Source: JAPLJU01 sp964547985 (GTDB lineage: Bacteria; Desulfobacterota; Syntrophia; Syntrophales; UBA2192). Taken from it: a DNA stretch of 11,997 bases. A program made the position numbers and the translations under genes. The notes under the pieces are model-generated. The model did no database searches, was not told where the DNA came from, and worked only from the letters and a program-made list of their open reading frames with translations. Where the stretch lies: positions 1 to 11,997 of the forward strand of contig CAZJPV010000057.1 of assembly GCA_964547985.1 (NCBI GenBank), written 5' to 3'. Positions 1-7,180 of this stretch are shown in pieces. The stretch's first letter is position 1. Each line of letters begins with the position of its first letter.

Positions 1-124
1 ACATAAACTCTAAACTCTGAGCCAGGAATTTAACATACAAGTTGTGCGTGGTGAGTTGTGAGATAAAATAGACAGCATAGCTTTTTTCTCCACGACCCCA
101 CTGTCAGTCGACACTTCGCGGTTC

Positions 125-1429
125 TCATTTCAGCGCGAGATACCTGACCTCTTCTTTCCCCCGTCCCTCATCAACGAAATAGAGGAAAATTCCCCCGATC
201 ATAAAGAGGATGGACACGGATAGGATGCTCATCCGGGAGACCAGCAGACCCGAATAGCCCAGGTATCTGACCAGATAGATGGTGCCCGCGATGAGGAGAG
301 GCCCCTTGATGGTGGCGAACCGGCTCATCATGTTGTAGAAGCCGAAATACTCGGCCGATTTTTCGACGGGGATGATCCGGGCATATAGAGCGCGGCTCAG
401 GGCCTGGACACCACCCTGGACGAGGCCGATGATACAGGCCATGATGAAGAACTCTTCCTTGCTCACGATGGAGACGCCGTAGGCCGTGATGAAGAGATAG
501 ACGGTGATGCCTATCAGGATGGCCGTCTTCGATCCGATCTTCTCCCCGATTTTCCCGAAGGCGATGGCCGAGGGGAAACCGATGAACTGGACCATGAGAA
601 GGGCCACAATCAGGTCATCCGATTTGAGCCCGATGGCCAGTCCGTAATCCAGGGCCATCACAATGACGGTATTCACCCCGTCGATGTAAAACCAGTAGGC
701 GACGAGGAAGAGGAGGATGATCTTCAGATGACGAATCTCTTGAAAGGTATTCCGCAGCTGGTTGAGGCCTTCACGGATGACCCGCGATATCGTCCGCTCC
801 CGCGGTCGACGGGTCTCCTTGACGAGAAAGAGAAGGGGGAGGGAAAAAAGGGCCCACCAGATAGCCACCGTGAGAAAAGAGAACCTGACACCTTCCCCGG
901 AGCTCAGGAGTCCAAAGGTGCCGGGTTTCAGCGTCATCCAGACGTTCAGCGCAAACAGGATCCCTCCGCCCAGGTACCCGAGTGCAAAGCCCAGGGAAGA
1001 GACGAAATCGGTTTCCTTCTCCGACGCAACGGTTGTGAGGAGAGCGTCATAGAAAATGAAGCTCCCCGAGTAGCCGACCATGGCGAGTACGTAAACCGCC
1101 GCGGCGATCTGCCATTCCCCCCTCGGGATGAAGTAGAAATAGCAGGTCATGAGAATGCCGATGCCAGTAAAGAAGAAGAGAAACTTTTTTTTTGATTGAC
1201 CCCGGTCGGCGATGGCGCCCAGCACCGGCGCTATGATGGCGATGAAGGCGCTCGCCGCAGAGTTGGCCAGCCCCAGATTCGCCGTGCTGATGGTGGGGTC
1301 CGTGCCGGCACTCCAGTACTGCTTGAAGAAGATGGGGAAGAAAGAGGCCATGACGGTGGTGGCGAAAGCGGAATTGGCCCAGTCGTACATGGCCCAGCCG
1401 AAGACGGCTTTTTTGCCTTGATTAGTCAT
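125..1429 (-). CDS. UMF1-family (Atg22-like) MFS permease
   Basis: Predicted 434-residue inner-membrane transporter of the major facilitator superfamily. The N-terminal signature around residues 11-26 (GWAMYDWANSAFATTV) is typical of the UMF1 group (COG2270), related to the yeast vacuolar amino-acid effluxer Atg22. Hydrophobic segments run along the whole length, consistent with about 12 helices, and a charged loop near residues 207-232 looks like the usual central cytoplasmic loop. The length is normal for the family. The start at 1429 places the signature near the N terminus; the ribosome-binding site is weak, with AAGGA about 12 nt upstream. The gene stands alone with no co-directional neighbour in the window. 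The substrate of bacterial UMF1 proteins is not established, so I assign none. Family assignment is confident; function is not. Confidence 0.88.
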   Translation of the reverse strand: MTNQGKKAVFGWAMYDWANSAFATTVMASFFPIFFKQYWSAGTDPTISTANLGLANSAASAFIAIIAPVLGAIADRGQSKKKFLFFFTGIGILMTCYFYFIPRGEWQIAAAVYVLAMVGYSGSFIFYDALLTTVASEKETDFVSSLGFALGYLGGGILFALNVWMTLKPGTFGLLSSGEGVRFSFLTVAIWWALFSLPLLFLVKETRRPRERTISRVIREGLNQLRNTFQEIRHLKIILLFLVAYWFYIDGVNTVIVMALDYGLAIGLKSDDLIVALLMVQFIGFPSAIAFGKIGEKIGSKTAILIGITVYLFITAYGVSIVSKEEFFIMACIIGLVQGGVQALSRALYARIIPVEKSAEYFGFYNMMSRFATIKGPLLIAGTIYLVRYLGYSGLLVSRMSILSVSILFMIGGIFLYFVDEGRGKEEVRYLALK

Positions 1430-1717
1430 GTCCTGGTGAGGTCCTTTTCTCTGTGGATGAGCGGTCTAACCGGGAAGAGCATTCCAGGTTCGCTCCTTGC
1501 GCAGGGTAGAAAAACCGCGCCGAATTGTCAACCCATACGTCCATGAACCCGGGATGGTAAACGGGAAAGGGCCGAGGGCGGCCGAATGGACTAATACTTT
1601 TTTCGTAGATCGTTGCCCCGCAGCGCTGATCGCACCGTCAGACTCGGAGATTGGCTCGGGATAAGGGTCTTCATTTGCGCATGAGGGGCTGGATCGGGGC
1701 GGACGAATGTGGTATTC

Positions 1718-1774
1718 ATTCATACTTTATTCTTAGGTCGAATAATAAAAAAATACGAATGAAATTCATACTTT
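1718..1774. repeat. 11-bp direct repeat ATTCATACTTT, two copies
   Basis: Identical copies of ATTCATACTTT lie at 1718-1728 and 1764-1774, 46 bp apart start to start, in the AT-rich zone upstream of the ATPase fusion gene. The spacing is a little over four helical turns, which could suit a regulator binding one face of the DNA. With such AT-rich sequence, chance recurrence is also possible. Confidence 0.4.
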
Positions 1775-1790
1775 CCACCTATTGCAATTG

Positions 1791-1819
1791 TTGCAGAAAT
1801 TGTTAAATTTAAATAAAAT
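1791..1819 (+). promoter_or_regulatory. Candidate sigma-70 promoter for the ATPase fusion gene
   Basis: TTGCAG (1791-1796) and TAAAAT (1814-1819) are separated by 17 bp. The -10 matches consensus at five of six positions and the -35 at three of six. Transcription would start near 1826, leaving a leader of roughly 75-130 nt depending on the translation start used. The TTGCA of the -35 also forms the right arm of a small inverted repeat (1783-1795), so a repressor could overlap it. Sequence match only. Confidence 0.35.
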
Positions 1820-1898
1820 TCACGTGAAGGTGAAAGATACAAGAAGTGTGTCTGATGATCCTCGGAGGATACTGGAGACGCTTTCCGGCTCCGATTAG

Positions 1899-4829
1899 GT
1901 GGTTCGGCCCATGAAGGGCTCGCGCCATATTTTCCGGGAGGTCCAAGGCAGCCTTATGAAACGATCGAAGTATAAAGTCAGTCTCTTTGTCCTTATCCCG
2001 CTCATTTTCACCGGGATCTCGCTCATCGCGGTCATCATGACCTATCAGATCTTTAGGCTCATCACGAATCCCGATGATTACGTGAGGATGTGGGGGGTCG
2101 CCATTGCCCTTTTCGCGTGCGGCATCGCCCTCATCATCACCTGGCTCGTCATGAGGCCCATTCGGAGGTTCATTCACAAGGTCGTTGAATTGCCCGTTTT
2201 CACGAGGACGCCGGCCAGAAACACCCTGACGCCCCAGGGGGACGACATCAAGGAATATAATGTTGTCTTTGATAAGGTCACCGATCTTCTGAGCAAGGTG
2301 GAGCCGAGGGAAATCTACCCCGATGTCATCGGCCAGAGTAAAGCCGTCCGGGCGATCTGCGATCAGCTCGCCAAGATCAAGCCCGCCGACGCGACCATTT
2401 TAATCCAGGGCGAGGAGGGAACAGGGAAAGAGCTTGTTGCGCGCGTGATCCACAAGAGCACGGCGGGGAACCGGCCCTTCATCGCCATCAGCTGCGCATC
2501 CCAGCCGGAGCTGTCTCTCGAACTGGATCTTTTCGGCTACGAAAAAGGAACCTTCACCGGCGCGAAGAGCCGTAAATACGGCCAGCTTGAGGCCGCCGGT
2601 GACGGAACGATCTTTCTCGATGAAATCAGCGCGATATCTCTGAACATGCAGTCCAGGCTCCTGCGGGTGCTGCAGGAACGGGAATTTGAGAGGATCGGGG
2701 GCAGGGAGAGGATCAAGTTGCGGGCCCGCATCATCACCGCATCGAACGGGAGCCTCCCCGCTCTCGTCAAGGAGGGGAGGTTCCGGGATGATCTCTACTA
2801 TCTTTTGAACGTGGTGATGATCAACATTCCGCCCCTTCGGGAGAGAAAAGAGGACATCCCGCTCCTGGTGGACTACCTGCTCAAGACAATAGCCCACGAT
2901 CTTCAGAAAGACGTTTTCGCGGTCTCCACGGACGTCATGGACGCTTTTCTGAAGTACGCATGGCCCGGAAATGTTACGGAGATGGAAAACCTTCTCTCGA
3001 GGGCCGCAGCCGTGGCGAAAGGAGAAACGCTGCAGCTGGAAGACTTCCCGCATTTCATGCCGCCCGTCGGGGAACCGGGGGTCCCCGAGAATCCCCTGGA
3101 GATGGAAGAGAAGGTGCCCGCCGTTGAATCGGAGCTTGGACGCCTCTTGGTGAGCACGAATCTCCTCACCGAGGATCAGTTTCGTGAAGCCCTGACGGAA
3201 CGGTTGAAGACCGATCAGAAACTGAAAGATCTGTTGATTCAAAAAGGGTGGGTTTCCGAGGATCGCATGGTCGATCTTTTCAGTTTGAAATTCAAGCTGG
3301 ACAAATACGCACCGGACCGTCATCCACTCGATATCAGCTTTGCCCACCTCATCCCCATGAAGATGGCCCGAAAGTACAGGGTTGCTCCCCTGAGAATGGA
3401 GGACAAGGTCCTGAAAGTCGCCACAACGGACCCCATGGATGCCTCTGCCCAGGAGATCCTGAAACTGACAATCGAAGGTGAAATGGAGCTGGTCGTCTGT
3501 ACGGAAAAGGAAATGGACCAGCTGCTCACCGGCCTCTACAGTCCTCCCGTATTTTCACCGGAGACCCGACAGGCCATCGCGGCTGTGAAGGTTCCGGAGG
3601 GGACCGTCGAGAAGGACATTACCATTTCGGAGAGGGAGGACAGGAAAATAGCCGCCCGCCAGGGGTGGGCGGAAGACAAGATGGTGGTTCGCCTGGTCAG
3701 CTCCATCATTGCCCGTGCGATTCAGGAGGGGGCCAGTGAAATCCTCTTCAATCCGCAGGTCAATAACCTCCAGGTGCGACTCCGGATCAGCGGGAAATTG
3801 AGCGAGATCACCGACCTGCCCAAATCGACCTTCCTGCCCATTGTCTCCCGGATCAGGAAACTTGCCGAGATGGATATGGCCGCGGCGAGCGTCCCGGAGG
3901 ATGGTCGCTTTACCGTCAAGATGGAAGAGCGGGAATACAACATCAAGGTCTCCTCCATCCCGGCCGTGCACGGGGAGAATATTATTCTGAATCTCCAGGA
4001 TGTGGGCGATGACATGTACGATCTCTCCCGTCTGGGGATGTCGCGGGCCGATCGGGAAAAGCTTGAGTCGGTCCTCCACAGGCCGAATGGTTTGATTCTT
4101 TGCTGCGGACCCGCCGTGAGCGGGAAGACCACGACCCTCTATGCCCTGCTCAAGGAAATTCGACGGCCCGACGCACACATCATGACTATCGAGGATCCTG
4201 TGGAGTATTACTTCGAGGGCATTTCGCAGATCCAGTTGAACCGCCGGGCGGGCATGAGTTTCTCCGATGGGATGAGATCCATCATGAGGCACGCGCCCGA
4301 TGTCATCATGGTTGGGGAGCTGCGGGAAGCCGAAACAACCGGTATGGCCATGCAGGCGTCACTCAGTTGCAGGGTTTTCAGTACGCTCCAGAATCACAAC
4401 GCCACAGGCGCCATCACGAGACTTCTGGACCTCGGGGTTGAGCGATTTCTGATTACCTCGGTCCTTCTGGCCTCCATATCCCAGCGGCTGGTCAGGACGA
4501 TCTGCCCTCAGTGCCGTGAGTCTTACAGGCCGGCCACGCAGGTTCTGGAACTCTGGGGACTCACCGAAAGCGAGGGTCTGACATTTTCCTACGGCAAGGG
4601 CTGTGACGCCTGCAACCACACGGGATACAAGGGGAGAATCGGTATTTTTGAAGTCCTGGTCATCGACGAGATGGTCCGTGAAATGATCATTAAAGGCTGG
4701 TCGGCACAGGAAATCCAGCAGGCCGCCGTCAAGGCGGAAATGCTGAAGACCCTTAAAGAGGATGCCATCAAGAAGGTGCAGATCGGCGTGACCACGCTGG
4801 AAGAAGCCACATCTGCGATCATGATCTGA
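1899..4829 (+). CDS. Membrane-anchored sigma-54-type AAA+ / GspE-PilB ATPase fusion protein
   Basis: One uninterrupted 976-residue frame. Order: two hydrophobic segments (about 28-55 and 66-86); sigma-54-activator AAA+ domain (about 139-384) with Walker A GEEGTGKE (171-178), GAFTGA-loop variant GTFTGA (217-222) and Walker B FLDE (239-242); linker; GspE/MshEN-type N1 domain (about 411-546); GspE/PilB ATPase (about 590-976) with Walker A (737-744), Asp box IEDPVEY (764-770), Walker B VIMVGE (802-807) and two zinc CxxC pairs (869/872, 902/905). No Fis-type helix-turn-helix is present. Oddities: the second AAA+ arginine finger is Leu302, the sensor-II arginine is Thr360, and the GspE His box reads TLQNHN. 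The given start is a GTG just after a stop codon; ATG at 1911 or 1956 is more likely, since 1956 puts only a short basic segment before the first helix. No GspF/PilC, pilin or secretin gene adjoins it. A signalling or assembly role is inference. Confidence 0.9.
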   Translation: MVRPMKGSRHIFREVQGSLMKRSKYKVSLFVLIPLIFTGISLIAVIMTYQIFRLITNPDDYVRMWGVAIALFACGIALIITWLVMRPIRRFIHKVVELPVFTRTPARNTLTPQGDDIKEYNVVFDKVTDLLSKVEPREIYPDVIGQSKAVRAICDQLAKIKPADATILIQGEEGTGKELVARVIHKSTAGNRPFIAISCASQPELSLELDLFGYEKGTFTGAKSRKYGQLEAAGDGTIFLDEISAISLNMQSRLLRVLQEREFERIGGRERIKLRARIITASNGSLPALVKEGRFRDDLYYLLNVVMINIPPLRERKEDIPLLVDYLLKTIAHDLQKDVFAVSTDVMDAFLKYAWPGNVTEMENLLSRAAAVAKGETLQLEDFPHFMPPVGEPGVPENPLEMEEKVPAVESELGRLLVSTNLLTEDQFREALTERLKTDQKLKDLLIQKGWVSEDRMVDLFSLKFKLDKYAPDRHPLDISFAHLIPMKMARKYRVAPLRMEDKVLKVATTDPMDASAQEILKLTIEGEMELVVCTEKEMDQLLTGLYSPPVFSPETRQAIAAVKVPEGTVEKDITISEREDRKIAARQGWAEDKMVVRLVSSIIARAIQEGASEILFNPQVNNLQVRLRISGKLSEITDLPKSTFLPIVSRIRKLAEMDMAAASVPEDGRFTVKMEEREYNIKVSSIPAVHGENIILNLQDVGDDMYDLSRLGMSRADREKLESVLHRPNGLILCCGPAVSGKTTTLYALLKEIRRPDAHIMTIEDPVEYYFEGISQIQLNRRAGMSFSDGMRSIMRHAPDVIMVGELREAETTGMAMQASLSCRVFSTLQNHNATGAITRLLDLGVERFLITSVLLASISQRLVRTICPQCRESYRPATQVLELWGLTESEGLTFSYGKGCDACNHTGYKGRIGIFEVLVIDEMVREMIIKGWSAQEIQQAAVKAEMLKTLKEDAIKKVQIGVTTLEEATSAIMI

Positions 4830-4890
4830 GGGGTATTAAGCGAAAGGCCGGGCACCCGGCGGATTTCTCAGCAGGGCTTTCCGGGGCGAG

Positions 4891-4927
4891 AAAAAAGCGA
4901 CGCTGTCATGGCAGCGTCGCTTTTTTT
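4891..4927. terminator. Bidirectional rho-independent terminator
   Basis: A perfect 9-bp stem (GCGACGCTG at 4897-4905, CAGCGTCGC at 4912-4920) with loop TCATGG is preceded by six A and followed by seven T. It can therefore terminate both the rightward ATPase fusion and the leftward NrdG-like gene, which converge here. Confidence 0.93.
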
Positions 4928-4958
4928 ATGCCCTGCGAATTTTGATAGGCAGATGGCC

Positions 4959-5648
4959 CTACCGGATCACGACATCCTCGATGTCCGATTCGAGGTCTTT
5001 TTTAAATGCTTCCAGCTCGCTGTCGGCGTAGGTGGACTCCTTCAGGAAATCCGCGGAGAGCGTTTTCGAGGGAACGAACTTCTGGAGGACGAACCGCCGG
5101 GCGCCTTTAATGAGACCGCCGATCTTACGGACATCCTCCTGATCGAGGAGAGACTTTACGAGCGTCGTCCGAAATTCGCCGGGAATGCCCGATGTCATGA
5201 CCAGGTCGAGGCTTCGCCTGATCCTTTCGATGTTGACCTCCGTGCGGGTCACACGGGAATATTTTTCAAGCGGAGCCTTGATATCCATGGCGATATAGTC
5301 CACATGCCTGTGGATGACGAGATTCTCCAGGACCTCGGGCAGGGCCCCGTTGGTGTCGATTTTAACCAGGTACCCCATCTCCTTCACGCGCTGTAGAAAC
5401 GGGAGCAGGTTGGGCTGGAGCGTGGGTTCCCCGCCGGTTACGACGACGGCATCGAGCCTTCCGCGGCGCTTATCGAGAAAACCGAAAATCTCCTCATGCG
5501 GCATCGGGGGCTCGAAGAGTTTCGGGTCCACCAGCTCGGGGTTGTGACAGTAGGCGCACCTGAAATTGCACCCCTGCGTGAAGATAATTGCGCTGATCTT
5601 CCCAGGGTAATCGATGAGGGAAACTTTGTGCAAACCGCCTATTTTCAT
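4959..5648 (-). CDS. Anaerobic ribonucleotide-reductase activating protein, NrdG2-type radical SAM
   Basis: A 229-residue radical-SAM activase. The family uses a 4Fe-4S cluster and S-adenosylmethionine to place a glycyl radical on a partner enzyme, classically the anaerobic ribonucleoside-triphosphate reductase NrdD, in the cytoplasm. Seen here: cluster motif CNFRCAYC (Cys27, Cys31, Cys34), the SAM-contacting GGEPTLQ (72-78), and the N-terminal signature GGLHKVSLIDYPGK. This signature and the length fit the NrdG2 group (TIGR02495) better than short classical NrdG. The start at 5648 is fixed by the conserved N terminus, yet the bases before it are C-rich (CCCCCTCACC) with no Shine-Dalgarno. 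No nrdD or other glycyl-radical enzyme lies in the window, so the actual client is open. Confidence 0.87.
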   Translation of the reverse strand: MKIGGLHKVSLIDYPGKISAIIFTQGCNFRCAYCHNPELVDPKLFEPPMPHEEIFGFLDKRRGRLDAVVVTGGEPTLQPNLLPFLQRVKEMGYLVKIDTNGALPEVLENLVIHRHVDYIAMDIKAPLEKYSRVTRTEVNIERIRRSLDLVMTSGIPGEFRTTLVKSLLDQEDVRKIGGLIKGARRFVLQKFVPSKTLSADFLKESTYADSELEAFKKDLESDIEDVVIR

Positions 5649-5796
5649 GGTGAGGGGGAAAATACGGGAATACCGGAAGCGCCCGGCTATTTCAAATTCA
5701 CGGGCAGTATAGGAAAACAGCCGGGGTGTGTCAACTCTTTCTGTCAGGTTCCCACGGCTTTGGCGAGCCAGAGAGCGGAATGCCCCGGTTGAGCGT

Positions 5797-6756
5797 TCAA
5801 TCCCTCCGGGGGTGATTGGAGAAAAATTCCCAGATGAGATCGGTTGCCGATATCTCCCTGGTCGGGATGGCCGCCCAGGGCGCCCATCTCTGGCCGCCGG
5901 GCCAGGTGTGTCCTTCCCCCCCGATGGTGTAGAGGACGACCTCTGTCCCTTCCCGGCAGCCGCTGTATCTTTCTATGATGACATGACCCTTCACCGATAG
6001 CTGTGCCCTGGGACTGCATCCGTTGAACTTTGCCCAGAGAGAGACCGTTTCTTTCACCGGCCGGTCGCTGCGGGGGTGCCAGTCGGCTCGAACGAGGGGC
6101 TCCCCCCCGTCATAGCGGACATGCCCGTCCTCGGTGCCGTGAAAAAGGATAACGGATACGGGTTTTGCCGGTTTGCATTCCACGTTCATGGCACCGGCCA
6201 CCGGTGCGATGGCCGCGATCTCGCCGGAGAGTTCGCAGGCAAGGCGGTAGCTCATCATCCCGCCATTTGAGAGACCGGTAACATAAACGCGTTTTGAGTC
6301 TATTGAAAAATCCTTCTTGAGCTTTTCGAGGAGCACCCGGAAAAACCCGACGTCGTCGGTCTTGAAATCAAGGGCAGGGCCGCAGCAGTTTCCGGCATTC
6401 CAGGTCAGGAATTGCCCGGAGAGAACCCCCGTTCCATTGGGGTATACGGTAATGAAACCTTTTCGGTCGGCTTTTTCGCTGAACTGCGTGATGCGGGCCA
6501 TTCCTTCTGCCTCACCGCCACCGCCGTGCAGAACGAGGACGAGGGGCAGCGCCTTTTTCCCGTCGTAAGCCGGTGGCAGGTGAACCCGGTAGGACCTCTG
6601 TTCACCCTCGTGTTGCATGAGGAAGAGCCGGTCTTCCCTTTGATCGCGCGACAAGGCATCGGAAGCCGTTGCCGCAAAGATCAGGACCAGCGCGAGCGAA
6701 AGAAATTTCAACCGGAAGGAAGCTTTTTGCCTGCCACCCATGTCCCCGACACACAT
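5797..6756 (-). CDS. Secreted PHB-depolymerase / feruloyl-esterase-like hydrolase (LpqC family)
   Basis: A 319-residue alpha/beta hydrolase of the polyhydroxybutyrate depolymerase-like esterase family (COG3509). Residues about 12-35 form a signal peptide (FRLKFLSLALVLIFAATA), so the enzyme is probably exported. Seen: oxyanion region VLVLHGGGG (73-81), nucleophile GLSNGG (Ser163), HGTEDGHVRYDGG with Asp210, and the C-terminal GEGHTWPGG with His283, a full Ser-Asp-His triad. CCGP at 124-127 is also typical of this family. Such enzymes hydrolyse ester bonds in polyesters or plant phenolic esters; the substrate cannot be told from sequence. There is no separate substrate-binding domain. Translation may start at 6756 or at the internal ATG at 6741, which gives a better signal-peptide n-region; neither has a strong ribosome-binding site. 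It lies 148 bp upstream of the NrdG-like gene on the same strand, without obvious functional link. Confidence 0.88.
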   Translation of the reverse strand: MCVGDMGGRQKASFRLKFLSLALVLIFAATASDALSRDQREDRLFLMQHEGEQRSYRVHLPPAYDGKKALPLVLVLHGGGGEAEGMARITQFSEKADRKGFITVYPNGTGVLSGQFLTWNAGNCCGPALDFKTDDVGFFRVLLEKLKKDFSIDSKRVYVTGLSNGGMMSYRLACELSGEIAAIAPVAGAMNVECKPAKPVSVILFHGTEDGHVRYDGGEPLVRADWHPRSDRPVKETVSLWAKFNGCSPRAQLSVKGHVIIERYSGCREGTEVVLYTIGGEGHTWPGGQRWAPWAAIPTREISATDLIWEFFSNHPRRD

Positions 6757-6818
6757 CCTGTGATTTACGGTTTGTTGTCCAAAAGTTCTGGAGCAGGATT
6801 CTTTCTGCGAATAGACGG

Positions 6819-6928
6819 TTTTTGGACCGCTCTAACGCTCGCTTCACTGCAGACGCAAAAACTCGCCCTACGGGCTCAAACAGTTTGCGCTGCGGACGTT
6901 TCGCTTCGCGAAGATCGGTTACCAAAAA
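6819..6928. repeat. Imperfect palindromic intergenic element, about 110 bp
   Basis: The outer ends are inverted: TTTTTGGACCG at 6819-6829 against CGGTTACCAAAAA at 6916-6928. The inner part pairs GCAAAAACT (6855-6863) with AGTTTGC (6883-6889), capped by a GCCC-TAC-GGGC hairpin at 6865-6875. From ACCG inward the two arms can be laid out over the same 38-nt length but are diverged in the middle. It looks like a decayed palindromic repeat or MITE-like sequence that could fold into a long stem. Only one copy is in the window, so its repeat status in the genome is inferred. Confidence 0.5.
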
Positions 6929-6987
6929 CGTGCCTAATTTCGCTATCCAGAATCCCACTCAATCACTGATTAAACGAAACTGGCTTT

Positions 6988-7017
6988 GGGCAATAGGGCA
7001 TTCATGCCCCACTGCCC
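6988..7017. repeat. Nested inverted repeat (GGGCA/TGCCC twice)
   Basis: GGGCA at 6988-6992 pairs with TGCCC at 7013-7017, and an inner GGGCA at 6996-7000 pairs with TGCCC at 7005-7009 around a TTCA loop, separated by a symmetric 3-nt internal bulge (ATA opposite CAC). The same five bases are used for both stems. No T-run follows on either strand, so it is not a standard terminator. It lies between the palindromic element and ridA. Confidence 0.45.
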
Positions 7018-7119
7018 GTGAGCGCGCATGTAAGTGATGTCAGCGTCAAGGGGTAACAGAACCGGTTCACCTTGTCAAAGGCTAGGTTATCGGGGGGGCG
7101 GGTTTCAGGACTATTGCCG

Positions 7120-7149
7120 TTGACAGGCCTTTTGCCCGGGTGGTAGATC
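7120..7149 (+). promoter_or_regulatory. Weak candidate promoter for ridA
   Basis: A perfect -35 hexamer TTGACA (7120-7125) is followed after 18 bp by TAGATC (7144-7149), which matches the -10 consensus at only three positions. Transcription would start close to 7156, leaving a leader of about 25 nt that contains the ribosome-binding site. Confidence 0.28.
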
Positions 7150-7163
7150 TGAAGGCAAAAAAC

Positions 7164-7170
7164 AAGGAGG
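7164..7170 (+). promoter_or_regulatory. Strong Shine-Dalgarno of ridA
   Basis: AAGGAGG lies 10 nt before the ATG at 7181 and fixes that start. Confidence 0.85.
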
Positions 7171-7180
7171 AAAAGAGAAC

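Larger units (their letters stand above)
1430..1898. other. Intergenic region with AT-rich core, divergent promoters expected
   Basis: This 469-bp gap lies between the leftward permease and the rightward ATPase fusion, so promoters for both are expected here. Its left part (about 1430-1715) is GC-rich and holds no convincing gene; an open frame on the minus strand at 1466-1723 shows no recognisable protein features. From about 1715 to 1830 the composition becomes strongly AT-rich. That part contains an 11-bp direct repeat, a TGCAA-TTG-TTGCA inverted repeat at 1783-1795 and a sigma-70-like promoter candidate. No GG-N10-GC sigma-54 promoter was evident upstream of the fusion gene. Confidence 0.6.
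6757..7180. other. Intergenic region with structured repeats between divergent genes
   Basis: This 424-bp gap separates the leftward esterase from rightward ridA. It contains a long imperfect palindrome (6819-6928), a nested hairpin (6988-7017) and a weak ridA promoter candidate. Open frames crossing it on both strands are rich in R, S and C, show no domains, and appear to be chance translations of the repeat. I see no tRNA or clear small RNA here. Confidence 0.6.

Noticed and set aside
1466..1723. Minus-strand 85-codon open frame upstream of the permease
   Set aside because: No ribosome-binding site, domain or hydrophobic pattern; composition resembles translated non-coding DNA.
3555..4292. 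Minus-strand open frame of 245 codons inside the ATPase fusion
   Set aside because: Antisense to the GspE-type domain, whose motifs are unmistakable; no domain or ribosome-binding site in the reverse frame.
4908..5396. Plus-strand open frame of 162 codons over the NrdG-like gene
   Set aside because: It begins inside the terminator hairpin and runs antisense to conserved radical-SAM sequence.
6602..6958. Minus-strand open frame (118 codons) running through the palindrome into the esterase gene
   Set aside because: Its start lies in repeat sequence and it overlaps the esterase signal-peptide region in another frame; no protein features.
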